In this document: positions 17,567 through 26,316 of the stretch, piece after piece
How positions within the stretch are numbered: the first letter of the stretch is position 1
Layout of the letters: every line of letters begins with the position of its first letter
Origin: Pyrinomonadaceae bacterium
Lineage (GTDB): Bacteria > Acidobacteriota > Blastocatellia > Pyrinomonadales > Pyrinomonadaceae
NCBI GenBank assembly: GCA_014534425.1
Contig: JACVRN010000004.1
Span: forward strand, 1 to 64,000
Length of the DNA stretch: 64,000 nt
Reading direction: 5' to 3'
The notes under the pieces: model-generated
Database searches by the model: none
What the model saw: only the letters and a program-made list of their open reading frames with translations
Told to the model about the DNA's origin: nothing
Program-made: the position numbers and the translations under genes

Positions 17567-18499
17567 ATGTTACCGACGAGTATACAAACCGCAGTTCAGG
17601 CCGTAGCGGTCGCGGAAGTGAGCATTGACGGCCTGGCCCTTTTTTGCTTCAACAACGGCGAGGGTGCTCGACGCTGGGAGGTGGCATATCTGAGACCTCC
17701 CAACCATCGTCTGGTCATGACGGTGATGCTGATAAACAGCAATGACGAAGTGGCCGATGTTCTCTTAGAGCCAACGGAGTTGCCGGACGCCATCAGGAGC
17801 CTAGACATCTCTCTCGCCAACGGCTCGAATAACCATCTCAGACTGTTTCCGAACGGCGGCGTTGAGCTACCGGCCTTCTCACGCAATGGCGAGGACAGCG
17901 TTGATGTGAGATGGGCTATTAACATGGGCGACCCGGCGCTCGGACACGGCGAGCTTAAGGGACTGAAGAGCAGAGGCAATGGAAACCCTGATCGCGTGCC
18001 CGTCACGCTGCTCCGAATCCCGCATACCCTGTTCTATACCAATGACGTGACGGACTCGCCCGTCATCATCTCGCCGCAGAGCGCAGACGGCCCCGGCAAT
18101 GACCCGCTCTTTGGTCGAACCAACGAAGAGACACGCGGAGTCATTTTCGCCGACAAGCCGACCGACATTAAAATAGTGAGCGACCCGCCGGAGGCCCTGA
18201 ACATCCCTACGCTGACCGTCGTTCCGGGCTATTTCTACCGGATAGTCCTCACCAACCTGGACAGACCTGGAGAGGTGCAGGTCAGACGGGCCGGGCGCGT
18301 CCGTGGAGACCTTCGCCGCTACTATGACGTGCTGGAAGTGAGCGGCGAGCCGCGCGACCTCTGGGCATTGCCCAGGCGTCTGCGTATAGAATCGGGCGAC
18401 TGTAACCCTGGGTTCATAGCGAATCCCAGAGTCCCCACCCTCGAACCTCTCATCGTGGACGAGCAGCCAGCGCCAGCCGGAGGCGCATCCGGGGAATAG
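17567..18499 (+). CDS. conserved-looking protein of unknown function next to CHAT gene
   Basis: AAAAGGAGAATAGCTT precedes the ATG at 17567, giving a confident start. The 310-residue protein has no signal peptide or membrane helix and appears beta-rich. It opens with AEVSIDGLALFCFN and contains WEVAYLRPPNHRLVMTVMLI. The mid-section GVIFADKPTDIKIVSDPPEALNI has no family I recognise. It follows the CHAT gene in the same orientation after 226 nt. That gap contains an 8-bp hairpin (17489-17510, AGACGGAC / GTCCGTCT) and nothing else clear. Position suggests a substrate or partner of the CHAT protease, but this is a guess. Confidence 0.7.
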   Translation: MLPTSIQTAVQAVAVAEVSIDGLALFCFNNGEGARRWEVAYLRPPNHRLVMTVMLINSNDEVADVLLEPTELPDAIRSLDISLANGSNNHLRLFPNGGVELPAFSRNGEDSVDVRWAINMGDPALGHGELKGLKSRGNGNPDRVPVTLLRIPHTLFYTNDVTDSPVIISPQSADGPGNDPLFGRTNEETRGVIFADKPTDIKIVSDPPEALNIPTLTVVPGYFYRIVLTNLDRPGEVQVRRAGRVRGDLRRYYDVLEVSGEPRDLWALPRRLRIESGDCNPGFIANPRVPTLEPLIVDEQPAPAGGASGE

Positions 18500-18562
18500 C
18501 ATCCGCCTTTGAAGCCGAAACATTGCTACGGTCTTCATTCGGATGCGCCCAACATAATAACT

Positions 18563-18594
18563 GTAGGAGCAGAGGACAAGTCCTCTGCTCCTAC
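18563..18594. terminator. 14-bp perfect hairpin between convergent genes
   Basis: 18563-18576 pairs exactly with 18581-18594 around CAAG. It is a variant of the GTAGGGGCAGGGAC repeat. Its right end, read on the minus strand, supplies the TAG stop of the nuclease-like gene. It probably terminates transcription from both sides. Confidence 0.7.
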
Positions 18595-20099
18595 AAGCCC
18601 TCGCGCCTGATGACGCGCACTCCTTGTCGCCAATCTTCGTTGAGGTCGAAGCGGTATAGCTCTATCTCTTTGCGTAGTGACGCGGCCAGTTGACGGAATG
18701 CTCTGTGAAAGCTGAGCGCGGGTGCGGCAAGATAAACCAGTGGAGGCTGGTCGGAAATCCTGGCGTCGTCGAAGAGGCGCGCACGGCTTATTGCGCCCGA
18801 GCGCCTATAGGTCTCTATGCGCCGCCAGTAGTCTGCGCCTTGCAGGACGTGTTCGCGGTCTTGCGCGACTTTCAATTCGATGACGGTCAGTCGCCCATCG
18901 TGCCTGAGCGCGAGCAGGTCAACGGGGCGCGAGCCGCCCATCTTTGTTTGCTCGGCGCGAAACTGCGCGTGCAGTGGAGCGAGTCGCAGCCCAGGGTCTA
19001 GCCGCGTGATGTCTCGCCTGAGAATGGATTCGAGCCAGGCTTCGGGCGATTGTTTGTAGAGAGCATGATAATGGTCGGGCGCGTCTGCGCGACGGTGCTC
19101 CGCAAGTTCGTCTAATAGCTTCTCCCATTCCGCACGGGTGTCGTCGTCAAGAATTCTGCGGCTCGAAGGATTAAGGCCGAACCAGACGCGCTCCTGATTC
19201 ATAGTGCGGCGCACGCGCGCAAACGCCAGCCCGTGAAAGCGAAGCGTCTCGCCATGGCGTGCGCGCACAACGTCAATCGCACGGGGCGCGAGCGCGACTA
19301 TGCTCGCAGCCGTCCCCGTCATCTCTGTTCGACAGAGATTGATTCTTGGCAGCCCCGCTTCCAAAAGCTCTTTCATCTTATACTGCGGAACCTCTGTTAA
19401 AGAAGTCCACGCTTCGCCCAGTTCGTAGATGACGACGGCGCGCCTGAGTTCATCGCGCAGGAGGGCTACGCGTTGCCGCAGGGCTTCGACCAGTGGCTTC
19501 TCGATTATCACCCAGAGTCGTAGCGGTGCGCTTGATGTCTCCCTGAGACGTGCGAGCCAGATGAGCGTGGATGAAAGGAGCGCGTCTACGCGTTGCAGGC
19601 GCGCATCTGTGACGATGCCTGTGATGGCGAGAGTGGCGCGCCTGTGTTTGAGCACTATGCGCGCGAAAGAGCCTGGCTGGTTAGAGCCTCCTGCGCCCGC
19701 GCTGAGCGATGCGCGCACAATGCTCGCTCCGGGCAATTGCGCGCAGGCCAGTTGTGCCAGAGCAGCGCAGCGCGCCCGCCTGCGGCTTGAGACCTCTTCG
19801 GCAAGAGCGCTGGCAGAGATGCGCGGGATAAGCTCTAACTGCGCTCGTTCCCTTCCCGCTCCGCGCTCGGCTTCGAGCAGAAGCTTTTCATTAGTCCAGG
19901 CCCAGTCGCGCACGCGCCACACTTCTATGCCCTCATCGCTCAGGCAGTAAAAGATCAGGCTGTGTTGAGCTACGCGGAAATCAATCTCGACGCGCAGCAC
20001 AGCCGACAGCCTTCGCCCATCGCGCACGTACAGCCACTCGGCATGCGCTTCGATGATTCTGCCTATGCGCTCGGCAGAGTCTCTGGCTTGTGCTAACAT
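18591..20099 (-). CDS. PD-(D/E)XK nuclease-like protein
   Basis: 502 residues from an ATG at 20099. The C-terminal part contains RPVDLLALRHDGRLTVIELK, a D...ExK signature of PD-(D/E)XK nucleases of the NucS/DUF91 type. QGADYWRRIETYRR follows, where such enzymes carry a Gln-containing helix. The N-terminal 300 residues are arginine-rich and have no domain I recognise; RVEIDFRVAQHSLIFYCLSD is the most structured part. It is monocistronic, convergent with the orphan gene and divergent from the thiolase. It could be a DNA-repair or defence nuclease. Catalytic identity rests on one motif. Confidence 0.6.
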   Translation of the reverse strand: MLAQARDSAERIGRIIEAHAEWLYVRDGRRLSAVLRVEIDFRVAQHSLIFYCLSDEGIEVWRVRDWAWTNEKLLLEAERGAGRERAQLELIPRISASALAEEVSSRRRARCAALAQLACAQLPGASIVRASLSAGAGGSNQPGSFARIVLKHRRATLAITGIVTDARLQRVDALLSSTLIWLARLRETSSAPLRLWVIIEKPLVEALRQRVALLRDELRRAVVIYELGEAWTSLTEVPQYKMKELLEAGLPRINLCRTEMTGTAASIVALAPRAIDVVRARHGETLRFHGLAFARVRRTMNQERVWFGLNPSSRRILDDDTRAEWEKLLDELAEHRRADAPDHYHALYKQSPEAWLESILRRDITRLDPGLRLAPLHAQFRAEQTKMGGSRPVDLLALRHDGRLTVIELKVAQDREHVLQGADYWRRIETYRRSGAISRARLFDDARISDQPPLVYLAAPALSFHRAFRQLAASLRKEIELYRFDLNEDWRQGVRVIRREGL

Positions 20100-20163
20100 T
20101 TTGATTCAAACGAAAAGCGATGAGGTGCGGGACAAGTATTTCTTATTTGGGGACTGAGAATCA

Positions 20164-21345
20164 ATGGAGAATCTGTATCTGGTTGGGTCTGTGCGAACGC
20201 CCATTGGCCGCTTTGGCGGTTCGCTCTCTTCGTGGACGGCGGCGGACATGGGCGAGCAGGTCGCGCGTGAGAGCTTAAAGCGTGCGCGTCTTGCGCCCGA
20301 AGAGATTCAGGATTCCGTCTGGGGCTGCGCGCGACAGGCGGGAGCGGGGCCGAACGTTGCGCGCCAGATTACTTATCGAGCGGGCGTGCCCGAAACTGTT
20401 CCGGCATTCACTGTCAATCAGGCGTGCGGCTCCGGCCTTCGCGCCATCATCATGGCGGCTGAAGCGATTATGCTCGGACGCGCAAGTGCGGTTCTGGCTG
20501 GCGGAACCGAGAGCATGTCGCGCGTTCCTTACTTTGCGGAAGGCGCTCGATGGGGCATGCGTATGGGCAACATGGATTTGGTTGACGGCATGTACAGGGA
20601 CGGCTTCAACGACCCGCTTTCCGGGCTTGTGATGGGCGAGACGGCTGAGAATCTCGCGCGCCGCTACGAGATTTCGCGCGAGGAGCAGGACGCCTTTGCT
20701 CTTCGCTCGCAGCAGCGCGCAGAGGCGGCAATTCATTCCGGGCGCTTCGACGCAGAGATTCTTCCGCTTGAATTGAAGGGGCGCAAAGACGAGACGGTCA
20801 CTTTCGCGCGCGACGAGCATTACAGAGCGGGCACGACTCTTGAAGCTCTCAGAAAACTTCAACCCGTCTTCAGCAAAGGCGGAACAGTGACGGCAGGAAA
20901 CTCTTCCGGCATCACGGACGGCGCGGCGGCTGTGGTCTTGATGAGCGAAGCCGCCCTGAAATCATCCGGCACTGAGCCGGACGCGCGCTTTGTCGATTAC
21001 GAAATATCCGGCGTCGCACCCGAAATCATGGGCATAGGGCCTGTGCCTGCGGTCAGAAATCTTTTAGCCCGCAGGAAACTTTCGCTAGACGACATAGACC
21101 TCATAGAACTCAACGAAGCATTCGCGGCGCAGGTCATAGCCTGTGACCGGGAACTCGGCTTTGACCCTGAACGTCTGAACGTCAACGGCGGAGCCATAGC
21201 GCTTGGGCACCCGATTGGCTGCACAGGCGTTCGCATCACCACCACACTCGTTCACGAGATGAAGAAGCGCAAAGCGCAGCGCGGGCTTGCCACGCTCTGC
21301 ATCAGTGGCGGCATGGGCATAGCGCTTCTGGTCGAGCGCGGTTGA
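20164..21345 (+). CDS. thiolase (acetyl-CoA C-acyltransferase)
   Basis: A 393-residue thiolase with all catalytic elements: [12 protein letters not shown] (nucleophilic Cys88), GHPIGCTG (His349) and LCISGGMG (Cys379). Such enzymes condense two acetyl-CoA units or cleave 3-ketoacyl-CoA. Motifs do not separate the biosynthetic AtoB/PhaA type from the degradative FadA type, so no symbol is given. GGGGACTGAGAATCA precedes the ATG. It lies 64 bp from the divergent nuclease-like gene, so the promoter must be within that gap or the nuclease 5' end. The lipoprotein ATG begins 2 nt after its stop. Confidence 0.93.
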   Translation: MENLYLVGSVRTPIGRFGGSLSSWTAADMGEQVARESLKRARLAPEEIQDSVWGCARQAGAGPNVARQITYRAGVPETVPAFTVNQACGSGLRAIIMAAEAIMLGRASAVLAGGTESMSRVPYFAEGARWGMRMGNMDLVDGMYRDGFNDPLSGLVMGETAENLARRYEISREEQDAFALRSQQRAEAAIHSGRFDAEILPLELKGRKDETVTFARDEHYRAGTTLEALRKLQPVFSKGGTVTAGNSSGITDGAAAVVLMSEAALKSSGTEPDARFVDYEISGVAPEIMGIGPVPAVRNLLARRKLSLDDIDLIELNEAFAAQVIACDRELGFDPERLNVNGGAIALGHPIGCTGVRITTTLVHEMKKRKAQRGLATLCISGGMGIALLVERG

Positions 21346-21347
21346 TT

Positions 21348-22271
21348 ATGTCGAAAGCGGATTCAAACAGGGATGGACAGAATAGACAGGATAGAAGAAG
21401 AGCAATTGCTTTCTCTTTATCCTCTCTATCCTGTCCCTCCCTGTTAATTTATTTCGTAAGGAACGGCCTTTTAGCATTTCTGGTGTTAACGATTGCGTGG
21501 GCTGGTGCGTCTTGTAAACGGACTCGTGTCGAGCAGGCGGCCAACAGTAATGCTCAGGCTATCGGGGCTGATGAAACGCAGATGACGCCGCCGTTTCAGA
21601 CCAGGGAGCCTGAGCGTTATCAATGGACGCGCGTTATTACGGGCACGGTCGCGGGCGATAAAGCTTCCAACGAGCCTGCCGTTTCGCAGGAGGTCTTCAT
21701 GGCCCGCGACGGGGACAAGAGGCGCGAAGATTATGAGTTACTGAGGGGAGTTAAATTGACAGTGCTGCGCCTGCCCGAAGGAAGCTACACGCTCTATCCG
21801 GCGAAGAAGATATATGCAGAGATAGGCGGCACAGGCGGCGCAGCGTCAACTGCACAGCCGAATGTTCCGCAGGATTTTTCAGCCGACAAGCTGGTCAATG
21901 CTTCGCGCACAGGCGCGCGTTACGAAAAGCTTGGGACAGAGGAAGTCATGGGCCGCGCGACGACCAAGTACCGCGTAACGGCCAAAAGCGCAGAGGGCGC
22001 GCCAGCCACGGAGACGCTCATTTGGGTAGATGAATCCCTCGGCATGCCCATCAAATCCGAGAGCACTACGAAGAGCGAGGCTGCGGGCGAGTCGAAATAC
22101 ACAGTGGAATACAGAGACATAAAGCTTGAAACAGACCCCGCGCTCTTCGTTCTCCCCAAAGACTACAGAAAAGTGACGCAGGAAGAGATTCAAAGAGAGA
22201 CGCTCTCCAACCTGCCTGGATTGCTCGGCGCGGACGGCGAGGAGAATAAAGAGCACAGTAAAAAGCGCTAA
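21348..22271 (+). CDS. lipoprotein with LolA/DUF4412-like beta domain
   Basis: The first ATG in frame is at 21348, 2 nt after the thiolase stop. It yields 307 residues. The first 30-35 codons translate a dispersed palindromic repeat (DSNRDGQNRQDRRRA). The true export signal follows: LLAFLVLTIAWAGASC, a lipobox with the lipidated Cys near residue 55. The mature part (YQWTRVITGTV, LRLPEGSYTLYPAKK, RYEKLGTEEVMGRATTKYRV, WVDESLGMPIKSE) resembles periplasmic lipid-carrier-like folds that report on outer-membrane material. The specific role is unknown. It may be transcribed with the thiolase. Confidence 0.7.
   Translation: MSKADSNRDGQNRQDRRRAIAFSLSSLSCPSLLIYFVRNGLLAFLVLTIAWAGASCKRTRVEQAANSNAQAIGADETQMTPPFQTREPERYQWTRVITGTVAGDKASNEPAVSQEVFMARDGDKRREDYELLRGVKLTVLRLPEGSYTLYPAKKIYAEIGGTGGAASTAQPNVPQDFSADKLVNASRTGARYEKLGTEEVMGRATTKYRVTAKSAEGAPATETLIWVDESLGMPIKSESTTKSEAAGESKYTVEYRDIKLETDPALFVLPKDYRKVTQEEIQRETLSNLPGLLGADGEENKEHSKKR
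21366..21452. repeat. palindromic repeat with GGATAGACA-type iterated arms, copy 1
   Basis: The left arm AACAGGGATGGACAGAATAG and continuing 9-nt iterations pair with the right arm ending CCTGTCCCTCCCTGTTAATT. Copies of the same family lie at 26179-26301 and 50417-50513. This copy lies inside the reading frame of the lipoprotein gene, upstream of its signal peptide. Confidence 0.8.
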
Positions 22272-22374
22272 AAGAGGCCAACCCTGCGGCGCGCAAGCGG
22301 CATCCGAACTCTCGCGCCTGCTGGTCAGGCTTTGATTAAAGTAAGAGCGCGGTCGGAACATTTCGGGAAAGGTA

Positions 22375-23436
22375 ATGAGAAAGATAGTGAACAAGAGGAT
22401 TTTCAATTCGTTTATAGCATTGGTTCTATTGACAGCCGGAGTCATCACGGGAGCGACTACTGCAAGAGCGCAGACGAGGGGCGCGGCATCTGCGGCCACT
22501 GCTCCGGCGCAAGACCCTCTGACGATGCTTCCCGGATCGGATGCGGTTGTGACGGCGGACGTTCGCAGGGTTTTGAATGAAGCATTGCCGCGCGCCTTAG
22601 CCAGCGATGCTGCGAAGCTCGCGCAGGTGAATGCGGACATTGACCGCTTGAAGACGCGGACGGGCGTTGACCTGCGCTCGATTGAGAGAATGGCGCTCGG
22701 CGTGCGCTTTCGTGAAGCAGGTCAGGCGACGCGCATGGAAACGGTTGCCATAGCGCGCGGCACCTTCAGCGCTGACATCATCGTCGCCGCCGGACGGCTC
22801 GCCGCCAAAGACAAATACCGCACGGAAAAATATGCTGGCAAGAACATATACGTCTTTACGCTCAACGAACAGATGCGCCTCTTCGGTCTCTTTAACATGA
22901 AGCTCACGGATTTGGCCGTCTCCGTGCTGGACGCGCACACGCTCGTCATGGGAGAGATTTCGCGCGTGCGTGAAGCCATTGATGCGAGCGCGGGCAAAGC
23001 AAGAGTCGGAGCCGAGATTGTTCAGCTTGCCACGCGCACGCCGAACGCCCTCATAGGCTTTGGCGCAAACGTTCCGGCTGCGGCCATGAAAGAGCTTGTG
23101 GGCTTAGGACTCGACAGCGACGAGATTACAAAGAACATAGCTTCGATTCGTCAGGTCTACGGCTCAATCGGCATGAGCGGAAACGGCTTTGACGTGCAGG
23201 CCACGGCGCGCACAGAGAACGCGCAGGCCGCACAGGGCTTGAACGACACGATTGCGGGCGCGAAAGAATTTATCTCGCCGCTCATCTCTCAATTCCTACG
23301 CAACGCTGCCAAGGCCAAGCTCGTACGCAACACGCTCGACAGCCTCAAGGTCACGACCGCAGGCAACGAGCTTCAGATTAGACTGGAGGTCGCACAGAGC
23401 GATCTCTCGACTTTAGTCACCGGAAGCGAAGAATAA
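22375..23436 (+). CDS. secreted protein of unknown function, paralogue A
   Basis: 353 residues from the ATG at 22375, preceded by GGGAAAGGTA. The N-terminal signal peptide (FNSFIALVLLTAGVITGATT) is probably cleaved after ARA near residue 32. The mature domain begins DPLTMLPGSDAVVTADVRRV and contains SIERMALGVRF, VAIARGTFSADIIVA, YAGKNIYVFTL and LIGFGANVPAAAMKEL. The same landmarks appear in the next gene, so the two are a tandem duplication. I recognise the pattern as a conserved acidobacterial-type secreted protein but not its function. It probably acts in the periplasm or at the outer membrane. Confidence 0.78.
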   Translation: MRKIVNKRIFNSFIALVLLTAGVITGATTARAQTRGAASAATAPAQDPLTMLPGSDAVVTADVRRVLNEALPRALASDAAKLAQVNADIDRLKTRTGVDLRSIERMALGVRFREAGQATRMETVAIARGTFSADIIVAAGRLAAKDKYRTEKYAGKNIYVFTLNEQMRLFGLFNMKLTDLAVSVLDAHTLVMGEISRVREAIDASAGKARVGAEIVQLATRTPNALIGFGANVPAAAMKELVGLGLDSDEITKNIASIRQVYGSIGMSGNGFDVQATARTENAQAAQGLNDTIAGAKEFISPLISQFLRNAAKAKLVRNTLDSLKVTTAGNELQIRLEVAQSDLSTLVTGSEE

Positions 23437-23458
23437 ATTCCGAAAGGTGTTTAATCCT

Positions 23459-24538
23459 ATGACGCGCAGAAAAGTTTACGCCGCTATCTTTGCAGTGCTC
23501 GTGACCGGCTTTGCGGTCGCGGCTTCATTTAACTACAGGGGCGAGACCGCCGCCGCCGCGCCTCTTTCACCTTCGCCCGCGACCGAGTTGCTGGCGATGC
23601 TTCCGGCCTCGGACGCCATAGTCTTCGTGGATACGCGCCGCGCGCTCAACGAAGTCATGCCGCACATCTTCACGGATGCGACTATGCTGGGGCGCGTCAA
23701 TCAGGAGATTGACAAGTTCCGCGAGCACACTGGCACGGACGCGCGCTCGATTGACTCAATCGCCGTCAGTGCGCGCTTCGGGAAGAAGTCTACGACCAAT
23801 CCCGAATTTGTGGCGGGCCTGGTGCGCGGTCGCTTTACAGCGAGCGAAGCGATTGCAAGCGGGCTGGCGAAAGCTAAAGCCGAGGCGGAAGCGAAGAAGC
23901 GCGCCTTCTCTGTGACGGAGCAGCAATACGAAGGGACGACCATCTATGAAGTGGAGCGCTCAGGCGGGTTCTGCATGGCAGCCATAGATTCAAACACGAT
24001 CGCCTTCGGAGATTTGAGCGGCATCAAGGCCATGATTGATGTGCGCGCTGGAGGCGGAGCGCGCGTGGACTCTTCGCTCGTAGAGCTTGCGACTTTGAAC
24101 GCGTCTGCGGTCGCGGGCTTTGCCGCCAACGTTCCGGCGTCCGCCGCCAAAGAGATTGCCGGAAGCAACGAGTTGGGCGAAGCCTTCAATTCCATCAGAC
24201 AGATTTACGGCTCTGCCGACGCGAACGGCTCTATGGGCGCGCTCAATGTAACGCTGCGCTCGGAGTCGGGCGAGCGTGCACAGGCTCTAGCCGAAAAGCT
24301 CGGCTCGCTGAAGCAACTGGCGAGCTTCTATTTCTCTCGCGCCGCTTCGCAGCAGAGCAGCGCGCAAACCGGAACGCTCTCCGCAGGGCCTGTCAACGGA
24401 ACGCAGGTGCGCCTGCGCGACCTGACACCGTTCGCAAAGTGGATTAAGGACGTGACCATCACAGCCGAAGGCAACGACGTGAGAATCAGACTCGAAGAGC
24501 CTCTGGCGGACATGGCGAGCATCATCTGCGGACGCTAA
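23459..24538 (+). CDS. secreted protein of unknown function, paralogue B
   Basis: The ATG at 23459 has AAAGG ten bases upstream; a GTG at 23447 would add four residues. The 359-residue protein has a signal segment (VYAAIFAVLVTGFAVAASF). It shares with paralogue A the sequence LLAMLPASDAIVFVDTRRALNE, then RSIDSIAVSARF, LVRGRFTASEAIA, YEGTTIYEV and AGFAANVPASAAKEI. The 22-nt gap between the two genes implies one transcript. Divergence is substantial, so the duplication is not recent. Function unknown. Confidence 0.78.
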   Translation: MTRRKVYAAIFAVLVTGFAVAASFNYRGETAAAAPLSPSPATELLAMLPASDAIVFVDTRRALNEVMPHIFTDATMLGRVNQEIDKFREHTGTDARSIDSIAVSARFGKKSTTNPEFVAGLVRGRFTASEAIASGLAKAKAEAEAKKRAFSVTEQQYEGTTIYEVERSGGFCMAAIDSNTIAFGDLSGIKAMIDVRAGGGARVDSSLVELATLNASAVAGFAANVPASAAKEIAGSNELGEAFNSIRQIYGSADANGSMGALNVTLRSESGERAQALAEKLGSLKQLASFYFSRAASQQSSAQTGTLSAGPVNGTQVRLRDLTPFAKWIKDVTITAEGNDVRIRLEEPLADMASIICGR

Positions 24539-24544
24539 AGAAGG

Positions 24545-24588
24545 CAGGACAGTACCGCCCGCTACCGCACGCGGTACTGTCCTGTTTT
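24545..24588. terminator. 14-bp hairpin with T-tract (dispersed repeat copy)
   Basis: 24545-24558 pairs exactly with 24571-24584, followed by TTTTTAT. It fits a factor-independent terminator for the paralogue pair. The core (CCGCTACCGC..GCGGTACTG) recurs at 29080-29115 after the CadD-like gene, so it belongs to a second dispersed hairpin family. Confidence 0.75.
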
Positions 24589-24695
24589 TATATTCTTCCT
24601 CATCTAATCTACCATTAGCCTTCTGCACAAAAGCGCTGTAGTATCGCGCTCGTCTTACAGACTCTCTGACGGCGAGAGGAGACCGGCTCTAAAGA

Positions 24696-26177
24696 ATGTC
24701 GGAGGCTGACACTCCTTCCACGAGCGCGCCCGCGAATATAGAAGAGGACTCGCGCGAGGGTAAAGAAACGGACGCCCGCGCACGCGTCATCAAGTGGTGC
24801 GTGGTCATCGCGTGCGCGCTCTCGATTGCTTTCATCCCTGTGCCGCAGGGCATCACGGCGCAGTCCTGGCGGCTCCTGGCTATCTTCGTTGCGACCATCA
24901 TAGGCTCTATCCTGCGGCCTGTGCCGAGCGGCGCTGTCGTGCTGATAGGCGTAGCGATGGTCGCGCTCACAGGCGCGCTGCCCGTAGAGCAGGCGCTCAG
25001 AGGTTATGCAGACCCGATTGTGTGGCTGGTGCTGGCCGCGTTCTTCATCTCGCGCGGGATGATTAAGACGGGATTGGGCCGCCGCATAGCGCTGCTCTTC
25101 GTACGCACTATGGGCAGGCACTCGCTGGGGCTTGGCTACGCGCTTATCTCTACGGACATGGTGCTGGCCTCCGTGATTCCGTCGAACGGCGCGCGTTCGG
25201 GCGGCATAATCTTTCCCATAGCCAAGAGCATTGCTGAGACCTACGATTCGAAGCCCGGAGCGACGGCCCGCCGCCTTGGCTCATTCCTCACAGTGTTGCT
25301 GTACCAGTGCGATGTCATAGTCTGCGCCATGTTCCTGACGGGCCAGGCGTCGAACGTGCTGATTGCAAAGTTCGCGCGAGAGGCTGCGGGCGTAGAGCTT
25401 TCTTACGCGCGCTGGCTTCTGGGCGCAATCGTGCCGGGACTAATTTCTCTTCTGGTCATCCCGCTTCTTCTCTATAGAATCTTTCCGCCGGAGATTAAGC
25501 ACACGCCGCGCGCTGCGGAGTTCGCGGACGAAGAGCTAAGGCGCATGGGGCCTGTGCGGCTGCCTGAGATGCTGATGCTGGTCGTCTTTGGACTTGTGGC
25601 CGCGCTCTGGATGACGACAGCGCTTCACGGCTTGAACTACGCGGTGGTGGCGCTCGCTGGAATATGCGTGCTGCTTTTGAGCGGCGTGCTCGACTGGAGC
25701 GATGTTTTGTCAGAGCGCGGCGCGTGGGACGTGTTTATCTGGTACGGAGGGCTGGTGCGTATGGCGGAGGCACTGGGCGAAACGGGCTTGACGAAGCTCT
25801 TTGCGACGGCTGCGGCGAGCGTGACGATAGGCTGGACGTGGGGCGCGGCTTTGATGATTCTGCTTCTCATATACTTTTACGCTCACTACGGCTTTGCCAG
25901 CATCACGGCGCACGCGACGGCCATGTACACGCCCTTTCTAATAGTCACCATCGCAGCCGGAGCGCCGCCCGTGCTGGCGGTTCTGTCGCTCGCATATCTG
26001 TCGAACCTCAACGCATCGCTGACGCACTACGGCACTACGCCCGCGCCCATCTGGTTCGGCGCAAACTACGTCCGCCAGCGAACGTGGTGGTGGCTTGGAT
26101 TGATGGTCTCCGTCCCGAACATCCTCATCTGGGTCGCAGCAGGCTTCGTCTGGTGGAAGTTTCTGGGGTGGTGGTAG
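24696..26177 (+). CDS. DASS-family dicarboxylate/anion:sodium symporter
   Basis: 493 residues with a charged cytoplasmic N-terminus and about 12 hydrophobic segments from residue 38. The second half carries AYLSNLNASLTHYGTTPAPIWFGANYV, broken here at its centre by no stop and typical of the CitT/YbhI/SodiT branch of the divalent anion:Na+ symporter (SLC13) family. IPSNGARSGGIIFPI in the first half is the matching repeat. Transport of C4- or C5-dicarboxylates such as malate or 2-oxoglutarate across the inner membrane is expected. The substrate cannot be read from the sequence. No operon partner is evident. Confidence 0.88.
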   Translation: MSEADTPSTSAPANIEEDSREGKETDARARVIKWCVVIACALSIAFIPVPQGITAQSWRLLAIFVATIIGSILRPVPSGAVVLIGVAMVALTGALPVEQALRGYADPIVWLVLAAFFISRGMIKTGLGRRIALLFVRTMGRHSLGLGYALISTDMVLASVIPSNGARSGGIIFPIAKSIAETYDSKPGATARRLGSFLTVLLYQCDVIVCAMFLTGQASNVLIAKFAREAAGVELSYARWLLGAIVPGLISLLVIPLLLYRIFPPEIKHTPRAAEFADEELRRMGPVRLPEMLMLVVFGLVAALWMTTALHGLNYAVVALAGICVLLLSGVLDWSDVLSERGAWDVFIWYGGLVRMAEALGETGLTKLFATAAASVTIGWTWGAALMILLLIYFYAHYGFASITAHATAMYTPFLIVTIAAGAPPVLAVLSLAYLSNLNASLTHYGTTPAPIWFGANYVRQRTWWWLGLMVSVPNILIWVAAGFVWWKFLGWW

Positions 26178-26178
26178 A

Positions 26179-26301
26179 AATTAACAGGGATAGACAGGAT
26201 AGAGAGGATAAAGAAAAGAATTTAATCATTGAATCAATGAACCGATGAATCAATGAATCAATTCCTTCTTATCCTGCTTATCCTGTCCATCCCTGTTTGA
26301 A
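26179..26301. repeat. palindromic repeat with GGATAGACA-type arms, copy 2
   Basis: The left arm (AACAGGGATAGACAGGATAG) and right arm (CTTATCCTGTCCATCCCTGT) are inverted around an AT-rich centre. That centre holds direct repeats of GAATCAAT. It lies between the convergent symporter and ppiD genes and may terminate both. Its outer flank matches copy 1 (ATTCAAACAGGG). Confidence 0.8.
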
Positions 26302-26316
26302 TCTGCGATTCGCTTC

